64,000 nucleotides of DNA from CAVTOA01 sp963736285 (GCA_963736285.1 CAVTOA010000003.1:372001-436000), one strand, 5' to 3'. Positions 43,997-53,899 are shown, counted from the first letter of the stretch. Made by a program: numbers and translations. The notes: a model not told the origin generated them from the sequence alone.

Positions 43997-44509
43997 ATGT
44001 CTGTTCAACGGTCCACCTCACGGCATTCACGGCTAGCGAAGCCAGTCCGGCTCCTCGCGCTCGCCGCCGCCCTACTGGGGCTTGCGCTCATTGCCGGATG
44101 CGACAAGCCTGTCCCCTCGATCAGCATCGTGTCTGCGGGCAAATACCAGCACACCGCAGCCGTCGTGTGGTGCTTTGACGGCCAACGCTTTGACGGCCCT
44201 GGCAGCTGTACTCAACGAACTAGCTCCCAGCCGAGACTCCAGGTGCGCGGCGGCGAGCAGCTCAGTGTCGAAGTTCCACAAGAAGTGCGCAAAAGGGGCT
44301 GGTACGTCGCCGTAGCCATTGGGCGTGACGCAAAAAACAAAGAGCAATACCAGCGCGGCCCGATTCAACACGACCACAGCTATTTTTCGTTCACCGTGCC
44401 GCGGTTTCCGAGCTCCAACACCATGACCGTACAGGTCATCGCGGTGGGAGATAACAACACCAATAGCGGAATCTGGCAGTTCTTTTTGATCAATAAAGAC
44501 GTGGACTAA
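43997..44509 (+). CDS. DUF2771 lipoprotein
   Basis: This 170-residue protein has a signal peptide with lipobox (LALAAALLGLALIAGCDKP, Cys near 35), then a compact beta-rich domain with a probable disulphide (VVWCFDGQRF, GPGSCTQ). It is 15 bases downstream of the MFS gene and probably co-transcribed. Family function unknown; exposed outside the membrane. Confidence 0.87.
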   Translation: MSVQRSTSRHSRLAKPVRLLALAAALLGLALIAGCDKPVPSISIVSAGKYQHTAAVVWCFDGQRFDGPGSCTQRTSSQPRLQVRGGEQLSVEVPQEVRKRGWYVAVAIGRDAKNKEQYQRGPIQHDHSYFSFTVPRFPSSNTMTVQVIAVGDNNTNSGIWQFFLINKDVD

Positions 44510-44540
44510 GGCACTCTTTGCTCATACGACCTGTCAGAGC

Positions 44541-44927
44541 TCACGCCTCGAGTTCACGCGCCACGGCGTGCACCATTTCGCCCACCTTGTGAGCCGCTCG
44601 CCTATCTGGGTACCGACCCCGGCGAAGCTCCGGCTGCACCTTAGCTTCCAGCACTTTGATCATGTCTTCGATCAAGCCGTGGAGCTCATCTGCTGGGCGC
44701 CGCTTGGCAGCGGACAAAGACGGCAACGGGTCAAGTACCCGTAGCGACAAAGCTTGGTCTCCCTTGCGTCCGGCCACAATGCCGAACTCGACCCGCATGC
44801 CCGGCTTAAGCTCCTCCATGCCGCTCGGCAAGGCACCCTTGTGCACGAAGACATCGCCGCCATCGTCACGTGACAAAAACCCGAAGCCTTTTTCGACGTC
44901 GAACCACTTCACTTTGCCGGTAGGCAC
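44541..44927 (-). CDS. Cold-shock-domain protein with C-terminal extension
   Basis: Residues 1-65 form the cold-shock domain with RNP1 KGFGFLSRDDGG and RNP2 DVFVHKGAL, so it binds single-stranded nucleic acid. A 60-residue helical extension (DELHGLIEDMIKVLEAKVQPELRRGRY) follows, unlike simple Csp proteins. The order MFS, DUF2771, CSD is usual in actinobacteria. It is convergent with the DUF2771 gene. Confidence 0.92.
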   Translation of the reverse strand: MPTGKVKWFDVEKGFGFLSRDDGGDVFVHKGALPSGMEELKPGMRVEFGIVAGRKGDQALSLRVLDPLPSLSAAKRRPADELHGLIEDMIKVLEAKVQPELRRGRYPDRRAAHKVGEMVHAVARELEA

Positions 44928-45018
44928 GTCAACCAGCCTCGTTTCGTTAGCGCAGGAGATTCTGTTCGTCGGTAAGGCTAGCGACTGCCGGCACAGACTC
45001 CAACGGCGATCTGAGACT

Positions 45019-45276
45019 TTACCTCTCGGACGGGGCGATGACGGTGAGGCAGCCCTGCGCCATCAGATGCGGAGCGCACGGCCACGTGCTGCGACAAAGG
45101 CGGCAGTAGGCAACCGACAGCAGCGGATCGGGCCGGTGAGCGCGAATCACCCGCGCGGCTTCCCGCCAGGTCAGCGGATCTGAGGTGCCGACCGGCGGCT
45201 CAACCGGAATCATGGGCTGAGCGCGCAGGAATTCTGCGGGAGGAAAGTCAGAGAACCTGGTGTCGCACAGAGACAT
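45019..45276 (-). CDS. Small Cys-containing hypothetical protein
   Basis: This 85-residue protein starts at ATG 45276 (GAAGGG upstream; the frame is open to 45309). YCRLCRSTWPCAPHLMAQ near the C-terminus is a possible zinc site, preceded by LTWREAARVIRAHRPDP. No membrane segment. I do not recognise a named family. Confidence 0.65.
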   Translation of the reverse strand: MSLCDTRFSDFPPAEFLRAQPMIPVEPPVGTSDPLTWREAARVIRAHRPDPLLSVAYCRLCRSTWPCAPHLMAQGCLTVIAPSER

Positions 45277-45531
45277 CGGTAGCCCTTCACGTGCCGTAGC
45301 TGGAAGCACTCAGGAGTCACAGCTGGGACGGCGAACCCACTAGTAAGTACGGCATAACTACCTTGCTCACGTCTCGCCGTCCCCCACTGCTTAGAGCGAC
45401 AGGATGTTGTCCGTGGTGAACTGCCTCTCACCCGATCCTGCCGGTTCACCGCCGGAATCGGGGAGCTTGGGCGCATCGCATCGTTCCCATGCATTATGCG
45501 CTAAAGAAACACATGCGTCCATCCCACCCGC

Positions 45532-45558
45532 ATCAATAGTCCACATTGGACTATTGAT
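45532..45558. terminator. 12-bp palindrome after the DUF397 gene
   Basis: ATCAATAGTCCA-CAT-TGGACTATTGAT lies 32 bases beyond the stop of the minus-strand DUF397 gene. Without a U-tract it may be a terminator of an unusual kind or an operator. The rest of 45277-45589 shows no gene. Confidence 0.45.
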
Positions 45559-45589
45559 CTAAGACTGACGACTATTAGCCAGACCGCCG

Positions 45590-45796
45590 CTACAATGTGA
45601 CATGGTCTTTACGTACCGCAGAAATAAAGATGTGCCATTCCGCTAGAGAAAACGCTAATCGCGGACCATCTGGGTCTTTGGAATCGCGTACCCAAACTGA
45701 ATCGGGAAAGTTAGCTATCTCAACACAACTTGAACCCGCAACGCAATAACTCGAGACTCGCCACACGGTTGATTCTTGATCAATTGCGCTAACCAT
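45590..45796 (-). CDS. DUF397 protein
   Basis: This 68-residue protein has the DUF397 pattern: WRVSSYCVAGSSCVEIA, WVRDSKDPDGPRLAFSLAEWHIFISAV. Such proteins are encoded next to XRE/DUF5753-type regulators in sporulating actinobacteria and modulate them. The start at 45796 follows GAAAGAGAG. The XRE gene ends 40 bases upstream on the same strand. Confidence 0.92.
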   Translation of the reverse strand: MVSAIDQESTVWRVSSYCVAGSSCVEIANFPDSVWVRDSKDPDGPRLAFSLAEWHIFISAVRKDHVTL

Positions 45797-45836
45797 GGTG
45801 ACTCTCTTTCCGTGCACACCGGAATGCCGAAAATGG

Positions 45837-46712
45837 CTATTCGGTTATGGACTCGGCCATCTTCCGAATGAATTCGAGCGAACTCCCCGGCGATAAAGCC
45901 CGCTCCCACATAAGTCGGAAGACGCGGTCATAGTAAGCGATATTCGCCGAACTTTCGACCTCATGAAAGCCAGTTGAGTCTTCTACGTAACCCACGACTG
46001 GGACCGCTTTGTCTTCAAACTGATAAATAGTAAAATCCGGTGCTGGCAAAATAGCATCTAATGGATAATCCCCGATTATTCTTAATGTAAACATATCCAA
46101 ATGAGAAAGCTCATTTGCCATGGTCAGGAGCTGTATCCGTTGCACCTCTGGGTCAGCGGGGCGCCATCGAAGAGTGGATTCTGTCACCAAAAAATGGTGG
46201 CGCGACGAACTTTGAATCACCTGTTCTTTGCGCGCAGCACGATACGCGACAGCGAGATCAATATTCTCACGAGTTGGCTGATTTCCCGTATTTTGGAATA
46301 CGGCCCGCGCATATTCCGCTGTCTGTAATCCACCCGGGATCATATTAGGAGAGAAATGCAGAATTAAGCTCGCGTCGGCTTCTAAGGCAACGCGCTGTTT
46401 CACCTGAATGCCAAACGCCGCCGCGTATTCTTTCCACCACCCTCTGTTACGCACCGAGGCGGCCGCAGCTATTTCTAATAGCTCATCTCTTGTTTGACCA
46501 TCCGTTTTATACAGCTCCAATAACTCGCGCACATCTCGAACCGATGGACGGGTAATTCCGCTCTCCATACGCGAAATTTTTGCTTGCGAGCCATCTAATA
46601 CGGCCGCCGCTTGTTCGCCCGAAATACCCAACGCCTCGCGAAGCCTCCGAAGCTCGGCGCCGAGGCGACGGCGAGCAGCTGTCGGTCCAGTTCGATCGAC
46701 CCTATTGGCCAC
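45837..46712 (-). CDS. XRE-family regulator with DUF5753-type C-terminus
   Basis: This 291-residue protein has an N-terminal helix-turn-helix (LGAELRRLREALGISGEQAA, LDGSQAKISRMESGITRPSV), then a DUF5753-type effector domain (NMIPGGLQTAEYARAVF, AYRAARKEQVIQ, HHFLVTESTLRWR). This is the WhiJ/AbaA-like regulator type usually paired with DUF397 proteins and linked to developmental or stress control. Its partner DUF397 gene follows directly. Confidence 0.93.
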   Translation of the reverse strand: MANRVDRTGPTAARRRLGAELRRLREALGISGEQAAAVLDGSQAKISRMESGITRPSVRDVRELLELYKTDGQTRDELLEIAAAASVRNRGWWKEYAAAFGIQVKQRVALEADASLILHFSPNMIPGGLQTAEYARAVFQNTGNQPTRENIDLAVAYRAARKEQVIQSSSRHHFLVTESTLRWRPADPEVQRIQLLTMANELSHLDMFTLRIIGDYPLDAILPAPDFTIYQFEDKAVPVVGYVEDSTGFHEVESSANIAYYDRVFRLMWERALSPGSSLEFIRKMAESITE

Positions 46713-46767
46713 GCCGTCCTACCCTCTTTCGTTCCCCGCTCCGGGTCATTGCCTCTACCTCGACAGC

Positions 46768-46965
46768 TCAGGCGTCGTGTGGCGCGGCATGCTCAGGGTG
46801 CTCATAGCGCAACGCGCTGTCGGGAAGAGGTAAGTCAACGTCACCGAACGGACTGTTGGCACCCTGAAATTCACCAAGCATCTCCGTCACAGGAAGGCGT
46901 CCCGCTTTCGCGACTGGCGCGTGCTCCGGTGTTTGCTGCGAATCATCGTGGTCTCTTGTGGACAT
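46768..46965 (-). CDS. Small hypothetical acidic protein
   Basis: This 65-residue protein starts at ATG 46965 behind AGAGGAGGCG, a strong ribosome site. It is hydrophilic, Pro/His/Asp-rich and probably disordered, with a core GRLPVTEMLGEFQGANSPFG. It lies upstream of the XRE gene on the same strand. No function recognised. Confidence 0.55.
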   Translation of the reverse strand: MSTRDHDDSQQTPEHAPVAKAGRLPVTEMLGEFQGANSPFGDVDLPLPDSALRYEHPEHAAPHDA

Positions 46966-47208
46966 GACGCCTCCTCTTTCTGTGTGGAATGAACGATTAC
47001 CGAAACTGGCGAGTAGAGCAAGTCACGGGGGATCTATGTTCTATTCCGGGCAAACGCGGTACAAACCACCGTTCTGTTGGTGCCTTGCGTGCGATCCATG
47101 CATGTCGTGCGTTCTTTAGGAAGTGCGCGGACCACACCCACAGGAACCTAGCGAACGCCCAGAGAGGCCGGCTGGCTGCCGTCATGCCGGTTGTCAGACA
47201 CTTGCAAG

Positions 47209-49572
47209 ATGAGCAGTTCGCACCGAAGCCTTACGCAACACCTGCGGGAACTCCCCGATGGCGAGCTCGTCGGGTTACTGTCGAGCCGTCAAGACCTGGC
47301 GCATCCGGCGGCCACCGATTTCGCGATGCTGGCACAACGTGCACACAGCCCGACCTCGCTAGCGCGGGCAGTCGAAACACTCGACCACTTCGTTTTGCAA
47401 GTTCTTGACGCGCTCCGACTCGCGACCGACGGATTCACTAGCTGGACAGACTTGCCGCGTCTCGCAGGCAACGGCGCAACTGAGCTGGAAATACGTCGAG
47501 CTGTACGAAGTCTGACCAGATTAGCGGTGGCATGGCCCGACGAAGACGGCGTCCGCATCTCGCCCGGCATTAGCGAAATTTGTCCGCCCTACCCCGCTGG
47601 CTTAGGGCGACCGTTGGCCGCCATGGGCGCGGAGCAGTCACTCGATGAGCTGCTCGAGAACCTTTCTAACGCTCCCACAGATGCGAAGGCGATACTGAAA
47701 AGGCTCGCCGCTGGTCCGCCAATTGGCAACGTGCGGAGTACTAAGACACGAGCCAACGCCGAACTCCACTCGCCCGTCGAGTGGTTAGTGGCACACGGCC
47801 TGCTCATTGTCATCAACGATCAAACTGTGGAGCTGCCGCGTGAAGTCGCCCTCTATCTGCGGAAGGACGCACCGCTGGGCGAGCTCAAACCGAAGCCGCC
47901 CACATTGGACACTGTCCATGTCGAACAATCCGCCCTGGACAAAGGTGCCACCGGAAACGCTCTCATCGCGTTACAACGCGCCGAGCGGATACTCGTCGAG
48001 TGTGAGCAAGATCCCCCCACCGACCTCCGCAGTGGCGGCATTTCGCTCCGAGATTTGCGACGCATCGCGCGGTCGATTCTCGCGGACGAATGGCAAACGG
48101 CGCTCCTACTCGAAGTCTGCCATGCCGCAAACCTGCTGAATAAGAATCAGGGCGGCCGATGGCTACCGACTCCGCACTACGATCGGTGGCGCGCTGTCGC
48201 CCCGGCGGAGCGCTGGTCAATACTTGCGTCGGCGTGGCTTGAGATGAACAGATTGCCTGGCCTTCTGGGGGAGCTGAACGGCAGCAAAAACGAGGCAAGC
48301 ATCCCCGACACGGTGACCGGATCGCCACGTAAGACAGCTGAGCGTCGCCTCGCGCCTCTCGGATTTGAGCTCACCCGGCACCAAGCGCCTCGGATTCGTC
48401 ACGATTTGCTCGCCGTATTTGACGAGCTCGGCAACGACGTAACCGCTCCCATAGCGGAGGTTACGTCGCTGCTGGAATGGCGAGCGCCTAGGCGCATTCC
48501 AGCTCCTGGCGGCCAAGTAGGTCGGATGCTGTTGGAAAGCATCGCCAACGAAGCCATTGAGCTGGGGATATTGGCTGGTCGACGGAGAAATGTCGGGCTT
48601 AGTCGAGCTGGCTCTTGCCTGCTTCAAGGCGAGGATGCAAGCGCGGTACTGGAGTCTGTCTTTCCCGCTCCCATTAGCCACATTGTTGTCCAAGCCGACT
48701 TCACCGTCGTCGCACCCGGACCACTTGAGCCAGAGCTCGCGGACGAGATGGCACTCGTGGCAGACGTCGAATCTGCCGGTGGGGCGACTGTGTACCGGAT
48801 CAGCCCGGAGACAATTCGCCGCGCCTTAGACGCGGGGCGCACTGCCGCAGAGCTGCACGACTTTTTCGGCCGATGGTCGCACACACCCGTGCCCCAGGCA
48901 CTCGACTACTTAATCGACGATGTCGCTCGTCAGCACGGGGGACTCCGCATCGGCGCCGCTCGCTCATATCTTCGTTCAGACGACGAACCCACCCTTGCCG
49001 CATTGCTCGTGGATAAGAACTGCTTCGCACTGGGACTACGGAAAATCGCCACCGGAGTGGTCGTCTCGGCACTGCCCCCCGAACGATTGGCGAGCCTTCT
49101 CGAGTCGGCCGGCTACACCAACGCATTGGAGGACGCTACTGGAGCCTTGGTAGTGAACGAACGTGGTCGTCCACGGGCAGATGATCGTCAGCTGGATGGA
49201 GTAAGCAGCATGGCCCAGCCCACGCCTGTCCCCGATGGGGAGCTGCATGAACTAGCGCGGGCCATCCGGCAAAGGGACACCGCGGATCACCTAGCGCGCA
49301 AGGTTTCTACCCGCCACATCAACCGTGACCAGCCGGAAAACCCGTCGACCGAGATGGATGCCGACGCGGTATTGCGGGTAATCAAGGAGGCGGTGACCAG
49401 TGGGAATGAAATATGGCTAGGGTTTATCGACCCTCATGGCGGGATCCGACGACGTCTGGTGAAGCCGCTCTCGATTGGAGCTGGATATCTGCGGGCCTCT
49501 GATGAGCGAACAGATACCACGCACACTTTTGCGTTGCATCGCATCGCCTGGGTGGGCAAAGGCCCCCAGTAG
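47209..49572 (+). CDS. Helicase-associated (XPB/Ssl2-like C-terminal domain) protein
   Basis: This 787-residue protein is homologous in layout to Mycobacterium Rv0862c. It has repeated helical segments in the first 300 residues (LRELPDGELVGLLSSRQDL, LDHFVLQVLDAL). The helicase-conserved C-terminal part has ISHIVVQADFTVVAPGPLEPELADEM, then FGRWSHTPVPQALDYLIDD and GLRKIATGVVVSALPPERL, and a WYL-like end (IWLGFIDPHGGIRRRLVKP). It has no Walker motifs. It is followed 101 bases later by the XPB helicase, its usual partner. Confidence 0.9.
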   Translation: MSSSHRSLTQHLRELPDGELVGLLSSRQDLAHPAATDFAMLAQRAHSPTSLARAVETLDHFVLQVLDALRLATDGFTSWTDLPRLAGNGATELEIRRAVRSLTRLAVAWPDEDGVRISPGISEICPPYPAGLGRPLAAMGAEQSLDELLENLSNAPTDAKAILKRLAAGPPIGNVRSTKTRANAELHSPVEWLVAHGLLIVINDQTVELPREVALYLRKDAPLGELKPKPPTLDTVHVEQSALDKGATGNALIALQRAERILVECEQDPPTDLRSGGISLRDLRRIARSILADEWQTALLLEVCHAANLLNKNQGGRWLPTPHYDRWRAVAPAERWSILASAWLEMNRLPGLLGELNGSKNEASIPDTVTGSPRKTAERRLAPLGFELTRHQAPRIRHDLLAVFDELGNDVTAPIAEVTSLLEWRAPRRIPAPGGQVGRMLLESIANEAIELGILAGRRRNVGLSRAGSCLLQGEDASAVLESVFPAPISHIVVQADFTVVAPGPLEPELADEMALVADVESAGGATVYRISPETIRRALDAGRTAAELHDFFGRWSHTPVPQALDYLIDDVARQHGGLRIGAARSYLRSDDEPTLAALLVDKNCFALGLRKIATGVVVSALPPERLASLLESAGYTNALEDATGALVVNERGRPRADDRQLDGVSSMAQPTPVPDGELHELARAIRQRDTADHLARKVSTRHINRDQPENPSTEMDADAVLRVIKEAVTSGNEIWLGFIDPHGGIRRRLVKPLSIGAGYLRASDERTDTTHTFALHRIAWVGKGPQ

Positions 49573-49673
49573 TCCCCGTGCGGCCGTCAGCAGATGACAC
49601 TGAACCACAACAACGGCTCGCGGCGCGAGCAATGATGGATGGTTACGACCTCAGTAATAGATAAGGAGCACCC

Positions 49674-51329
49674 GTGTCTTGCTTGATCGTCCAGTCCGAC
49701 AAGACCCTCCTGCTGGAGATTGACCATCCTGACTCGCATTCTTGTCGAATGGCTATCGCACCCTTTGCTGAGCTGGAGCGAGCGCCAGAACATGTGCACA
49801 CCTACCGGATCACCCCTTTGGGACTGTGGAATGCGCGCGCTGCCGGCCACGATGCGGAGCAAGTCGTCGACGCACTAGTCCGATATTCGCGGTACCCGGT
49901 GCCCCACGCTTTGCTGGTCGATGTCGCGGACACAATGGATCGTTATGGTCGGCTGCAGCTCCACCACGACCCAGCACATGGCCTCGTGCTGCGTGCATTA
50001 GACCGGGCAGTCTTGGTGGAAGTCAGCAAGTCCAAAAAACTCGCCGGCATGCTTGGCTCGCGTCTCGATGAAGACAGCATTGTGGTGCACCCCTCGGAGC
50101 GGGGCCGCCTCAAACAAGCGCTGTTAAAGCTGGGCTGGCCAGCAGAGGATTTGGCGGGCTACGTCGACGGCGAAGCGCACGACATCGCATTGGCTGAAGA
50201 CAGCTGGCATCTGCGCACCTACCAAAAAGAAGCCGTCGACAATTTCTGGGCCGGCGGTTCGGGAGTAGTGGTTTTGCCATGTGGTGCTGGCAAAACTCTC
50301 GTCGGCGCAGCCGCAATGGCAGCCTCGAAGGCAACAACTCTCATCTTGGTGACCAATACAGTCGCTGGCCATCAATGGCGACGTGAGCTGCTTGCCCGCA
50401 CTTCCCTTACCGAAGACGAGATCGGCGAGTACTCCGGCGAACGCAAGGAAATTCGCCCCGTCACCATCGCCACGTACCAAGTGATGACTGCTCGGCGAAA
50501 AGGCGAATATCGTCATTTGGAGCTGTTCGACGCTCGTGACTGGGGCCTCATCGTCTACGACGAAGTGCACCTACTGCCGGCGCCCATCTTTCGTCTTACC
50601 GCAGATCTACAGTCGCGGCGCAGGCTCGGGCTCACCGCCACGTTGGTGCGAGAAGACGGTCGAGAAGGTGACGTGTTCTCACTCATCGGACCCAAGCGAT
50701 ACGACGCACCGTGGAAAGACATCGAGTCGCAAGGTTGGATCGCGCCAGCGACCTGCACCGAAGTCCGCGTCACACTGACCGATGCGGAGCGCATGGACTA
50801 CGCGACCGCCGAACGAGAAGAACGCTACAAACTATGCGCCACAGCTCGAACAAAACTCCCCGTGGTGAAAAGACTGCTCGCCCAACATAGCGGCGAGCAA
50901 GTCTTAGTAATCGGTGCCTACTTGGAGCAACTCGACGAGCTTGGCGAATATTTGGACGCCCCGGTCATTCAAGGTTCTACCCGCAACAAAGAGCGCGAAC
51001 GGCTGTTTGACGCGTTCCGCAAGGGCGAACTGCCCGTACTGGTGGTGTCCAAAGTGGCCAACTTTTCCATTGATTTGCCGGAGGCCACGGTGGCCGTCCA
51101 AGTCTCGGGGACTTTCGGTTCGCGGCAAGAAGAGGCGCAACGGCTTGGCCGGGTGTTGCGTCCAAAAGCTGACGGCAGGCAGGCGCACTTCTATACGGTC
51201 GTGTCGCGGGACACTATTGACGCCGACTTCGCCGCACACCGTCAGCGATTCCTCGCCGAACAAGGGTACGCGTACAACATCGTCGACGCGGACGACATTC
51301 TCGGCCCGCCGCTACCCGAAGCGGGGTAA
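49674..51329 (+). CDS. DNA repair helicase XPB
   Basis: This 551-residue superfamily-2 helicase has an N-terminal domain (TYRITPLGLWNARAAG, PSERGRLKQALLKLGWP), Walker A LPCGAGKTLVGAA, motif II YDEVHLLP, the XPB-type RED motif (ATLVREDGREGD) and motif VI QRLGRVLRP. It matches bacterial XPB, a 3'-5' helicase of nucleotide-excision-type repair. GTG start after AAGGAGCACC. Downstream of its partner gene. Confidence 0.95.
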   Translation: MSCLIVQSDKTLLLEIDHPDSHSCRMAIAPFAELERAPEHVHTYRITPLGLWNARAAGHDAEQVVDALVRYSRYPVPHALLVDVADTMDRYGRLQLHHDPAHGLVLRALDRAVLVEVSKSKKLAGMLGSRLDEDSIVVHPSERGRLKQALLKLGWPAEDLAGYVDGEAHDIALAEDSWHLRTYQKEAVDNFWAGGSGVVVLPCGAGKTLVGAAAMAASKATTLILVTNTVAGHQWRRELLARTSLTEDEIGEYSGERKEIRPVTIATYQVMTARRKGEYRHLELFDARDWGLIVYDEVHLLPAPIFRLTADLQSRRRLGLTATLVREDGREGDVFSLIGPKRYDAPWKDIESQGWIAPATCTEVRVTLTDAERMDYATAEREERYKLCATARTKLPVVKRLLAQHSGEQVLVIGAYLEQLDELGEYLDAPVIQGSTRNKERERLFDAFRKGELPVLVVSKVANFSIDLPEATVAVQVSGTFGSRQEEAQRLGRVLRPKADGRQAHFYTVVSRDTIDADFAAHRQRFLAEQGYAYNIVDADDILGPPLPEAG

Positions 51330-51348
51330 CAAACAGAAACCCACTGAT

Positions 51349-51405
51349 TTTTTTGCGGATTGCCCGCAATTTTGGCACAAAATAGTGCGGGCAATCCGCA
51401 AAAAA
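51349..51405. repeat. 20-bp inverted repeat between convergent genes
   Basis: The arms read TTTTTTGCGGATTGCCCGCA and its exact complement, with a 17-nt loop. It separates XPB (plus) from the PfpI gene (minus). The T-run lies before and the A-run after the stem on both strands, the reverse of an intrinsic terminator, although position argues for a transcription boundary. Confidence 0.75.
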
Positions 51406-51428
51406 CCTGGAGTGGAGCTAACACGTAC

Positions 51429-51977
51429 TTAGCGAAGCTGAGCGCTCGCGATCGATTCGATCATGGCGCTATTGAATGCCGGCAGATCATGTGGATTTCT
51501 GCTTGTCACAAGATTTCCATCGACCACCACTTCCCGATCCACCCACATCGCACCGGCGTTTCGCAGGTCGGTCCGCAGACTGGGATACGAGGTCATTGTG
51601 CGGCCCCGCACTACATCCGCCTCCGCTAGAACCCACGCGCCATGACAAATCGCCGCCACTGGCTTGCCTGCTTCCATGAACGCTCTGGTAAAACTCACCG
51701 CATCCCGGTCAGCGCGGATGAAGTCACCGTTGGCGACTCCCCCCGGAAGTACCAGGGCGTCGTAGTCGATGGCTTTAGCGTTGCCTACGGCAAGTTCGGC
51801 GTTCTTTGTGTCCGCCTTATCCAAGTGGTGAAACGCCTGGAAAGCGCCGTCGTTGAGCGAAATAAGGTGGGTTACCCCACCCGCATCCAGTGCGGCCTGC
51901 CACGGACTGTCGAGCTCTATCTGCTCTACTCCATTGGTGCACAAGAAGGCGACAGACTTGCCATCGATCGTGGTCAT
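51429..51977 (-). CDS. DJ-1/PfpI family protein
   Basis: This 182-residue protein has the PfpI-type glutamine amidotransferase-like fold: VAFLCTNGVEQIELDSPWQAA, DYDALVLPGGVANGDFIRA and the nucleophile elbow VAAICHGAWVLAEADVV with the reactive Cys. Family members act as glyoxalase/deglycase-type or proteolytic stress proteins. It is monocistronic, and glpD lies upstream on the same strand. Confidence 0.93.
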   Translation of the reverse strand: MTTIDGKSVAFLCTNGVEQIELDSPWQAALDAGGVTHLISLNDGAFQAFHHLDKADTKNAELAVGNAKAIDYDALVLPGGVANGDFIRADRDAVSFTRAFMEAGKPVAAICHGAWVLAEADVVRGRTMTSYPSLRTDLRNAGAMWVDREVVVDGNLVTSRNPHDLPAFNSAMIESIASAQLR

Positions 51978-52043
51978 CGATTCTCCCTAATAGAACGTCT
52001 TCTTCCTACTGGGTTACCGAGACAGGGCATGCTCAAACAACCG

Positions 52044-53780
52044 CTAGCCGACCAGCCCGCGCACGTCGGCCGCGCCATGCCGGGCAGCATCTGCGGTTTG
52101 ATCGTCCGGCATGCGCTGGGACTCGCGTTCGGCCGCGACCCGTGCGCGGTAGTACTCAACTTCCCGCCGCCGGGTAGCCGCGTCCCATCCCAATGTTCGA
52201 CCCAGGATGTCGGCTGTCTGCTCTACCGAATCCAGCCCTCTATGCGGGGTTTCGATAGAGATGCGGGTACGCCGCGTGAGCACATCGTCCACATGCAACG
52301 CCCCCTCCGCCGAACCGGCATAAGCCACTTCGACGGCGAGATACTCCGGCGCTCCAGCCAATGGCTTAGCCAATTCCGGATCGGCGTCGATCAACGACAG
52401 CAACTCAGTGACCAATGAGCCATACCGATGTAGCAAGTGCTCCAATACACCCACAGAGATGCCGTGCCTGCGCGCGATCTCGGCCCTGGCCCCCCAGGCG
52501 GTGTGGAAGCCATCCGCGCCAATTACCGGAGCGTATTCGGTATGTGAGGGGCTATCTATGGCCAACCGCTTCACCACGAGATCGACCACATCGGCCGCCA
52601 TGACGCGGTACGTCGTGTATTTGCCACCAGCGATGAGCATGAGCCCGGGAATGGGTTCAATCGCCGCGTGCTCGCGCGATAGTTTGCTCGTCGCGTCTGA
52701 TTCGCCGGAAAGTAGCGGACGCAGACCGGCGTAGACGCCCTCGATGTCGTCGTGAGTCAACGGACGATCGAGCACCTTATTGACCTGCGACAAGATGTAG
52801 TCAATGTCCACACTGGACGCCGCCGGATGAGCGCGATCCAAATTCCAGTCAGTGTCGGTGGTCCCGATGATCCAATGGCCGCCCCACGGAATAACAAAAA
52901 GCACCGACGTTTTAGTGCGCAAAATTAGGCCAGAATCCCCATTTATCGCGCTGCGCGGCACCACCAGATGCACGCCTTTACTCGCGCGGACCCGCAGGCC
53001 AGGCTGACCGCCGAGCATTTCGGAGATGTCGTCGCTCCACACGCCCGTTGCGGCAATCACCGTACGGGCTCTGACGTCGAACTCCTCACCAGACTCAACG
53101 TCCTTGACCCGAGCTCCTACCACGCGCTGTCCATCTCTAAGTAGATGCACCACGCGTGTGCTCGTTGCTATAGCAGCACCTCGACTCGCGGCGGTGCGGG
53201 CCAAACTCACCACATAGCGCGCGTCATCCACCTGGCCATCGAAATACCGAATCGCTCCTACCAACGCATCTGAGCGAAGGTCGGGGAAAAGCTTGCGAGC
53301 CGCACGCCGCGTCAAATGACTATGACGTGGCAGGCCCCTCGAGTTGCCTGAGATGCTGCCCAACGTGTCGTACAGCAGAACCCCGGCACCGTAGTAGAGC
53401 CGTTGCCACACTCGATGCTGAAGCGGCAGCAAGAACGAAACTGGGTGAACCAGATGGGGCGCCAGATCACGCAACAGACGGCCGCGCTCTTCCAGCGCTT
53501 CTCGCACCAACGAGAAATTCATCTGCTCCAAGTAGCGCAAACCGCCATGAATGAGCTTGCTAGACCGGCTCGACGTTCCGGCGGCGAGATCGCGCTCCTC
53601 TACCAAAGCCACCGAGAGGCCACGACTGGTCGCGTCCAATGCGGTGCCGGCGCCCGTAACGCCACCACCGATCACCAGAACATCGAAAGTCTCAGACCGA
53701 AGTCGGGACAAGTCGCGACTCCGCTGCTCGGAGTTGAGACGGCTGGCGATGAAACGCGAAATGCTTCTGTCTCTAGGCAC
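52044..53780 (-). CDS. glpD: Glycerol-3-phosphate dehydrogenase, FAD-dependent
   Basis: This 578-residue membrane-associated flavoenzyme oxidises glycerol-3-phosphate to dihydroxyacetone phosphate and feeds quinone. FDVLVIGGGVTGAGTALDA is the FAD Rossmann loop, SRSSKLIHGGLRYLEQMNFSL the GlpD signature, and WGGHWIIGTTDTDW the substrate region. A C-terminal DAO_C domain (YGSLVTELLSL, VEVAYAGSAEGALHVDDVLTRRTRI) completes it. Length is normal. No glpF or glpK is adjacent. Confidence 0.95.
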   Translation of the reverse strand: MPRDRSISRFIASRLNSEQRSRDLSRLRSETFDVLVIGGGVTGAGTALDATSRGLSVALVEERDLAAGTSSRSSKLIHGGLRYLEQMNFSLVREALEERGRLLRDLAPHLVHPVSFLLPLQHRVWQRLYYGAGVLLYDTLGSISGNSRGLPRHSHLTRRAARKLFPDLRSDALVGAIRYFDGQVDDARYVVSLARTAASRGAAIATSTRVVHLLRDGQRVVGARVKDVESGEEFDVRARTVIAATGVWSDDISEMLGGQPGLRVRASKGVHLVVPRSAINGDSGLILRTKTSVLFVIPWGGHWIIGTTDTDWNLDRAHPAASSVDIDYILSQVNKVLDRPLTHDDIEGVYAGLRPLLSGESDATSKLSREHAAIEPIPGLMLIAGGKYTTYRVMAADVVDLVVKRLAIDSPSHTEYAPVIGADGFHTAWGARAEIARRHGISVGVLEHLLHRYGSLVTELLSLIDADPELAKPLAGAPEYLAVEVAYAGSAEGALHVDDVLTRRTRISIETPHRGLDSVEQTADILGRTLGWDAATRRREVEYYRARVAAERESQRMPDDQTADAARHGAADVRGLVG

Positions 53781-53899
53781 GTGTACACCGTACGACTAAT
53801 TGCGCAAACACGGAAAAATGCTCGGACAGTTTGAAGTATCTGCTTAGTAGCTATGACTGGACCAAGGATGCGCCGACACGAACAGGCACGACCTGTGTG

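Noticed and set aside
46989..47208. Small frames on both strands before the helicase-associated gene
   Set aside because: Trp/Arg-rich composition, no ribosome site and no conserved motif; more likely promoter DNA.
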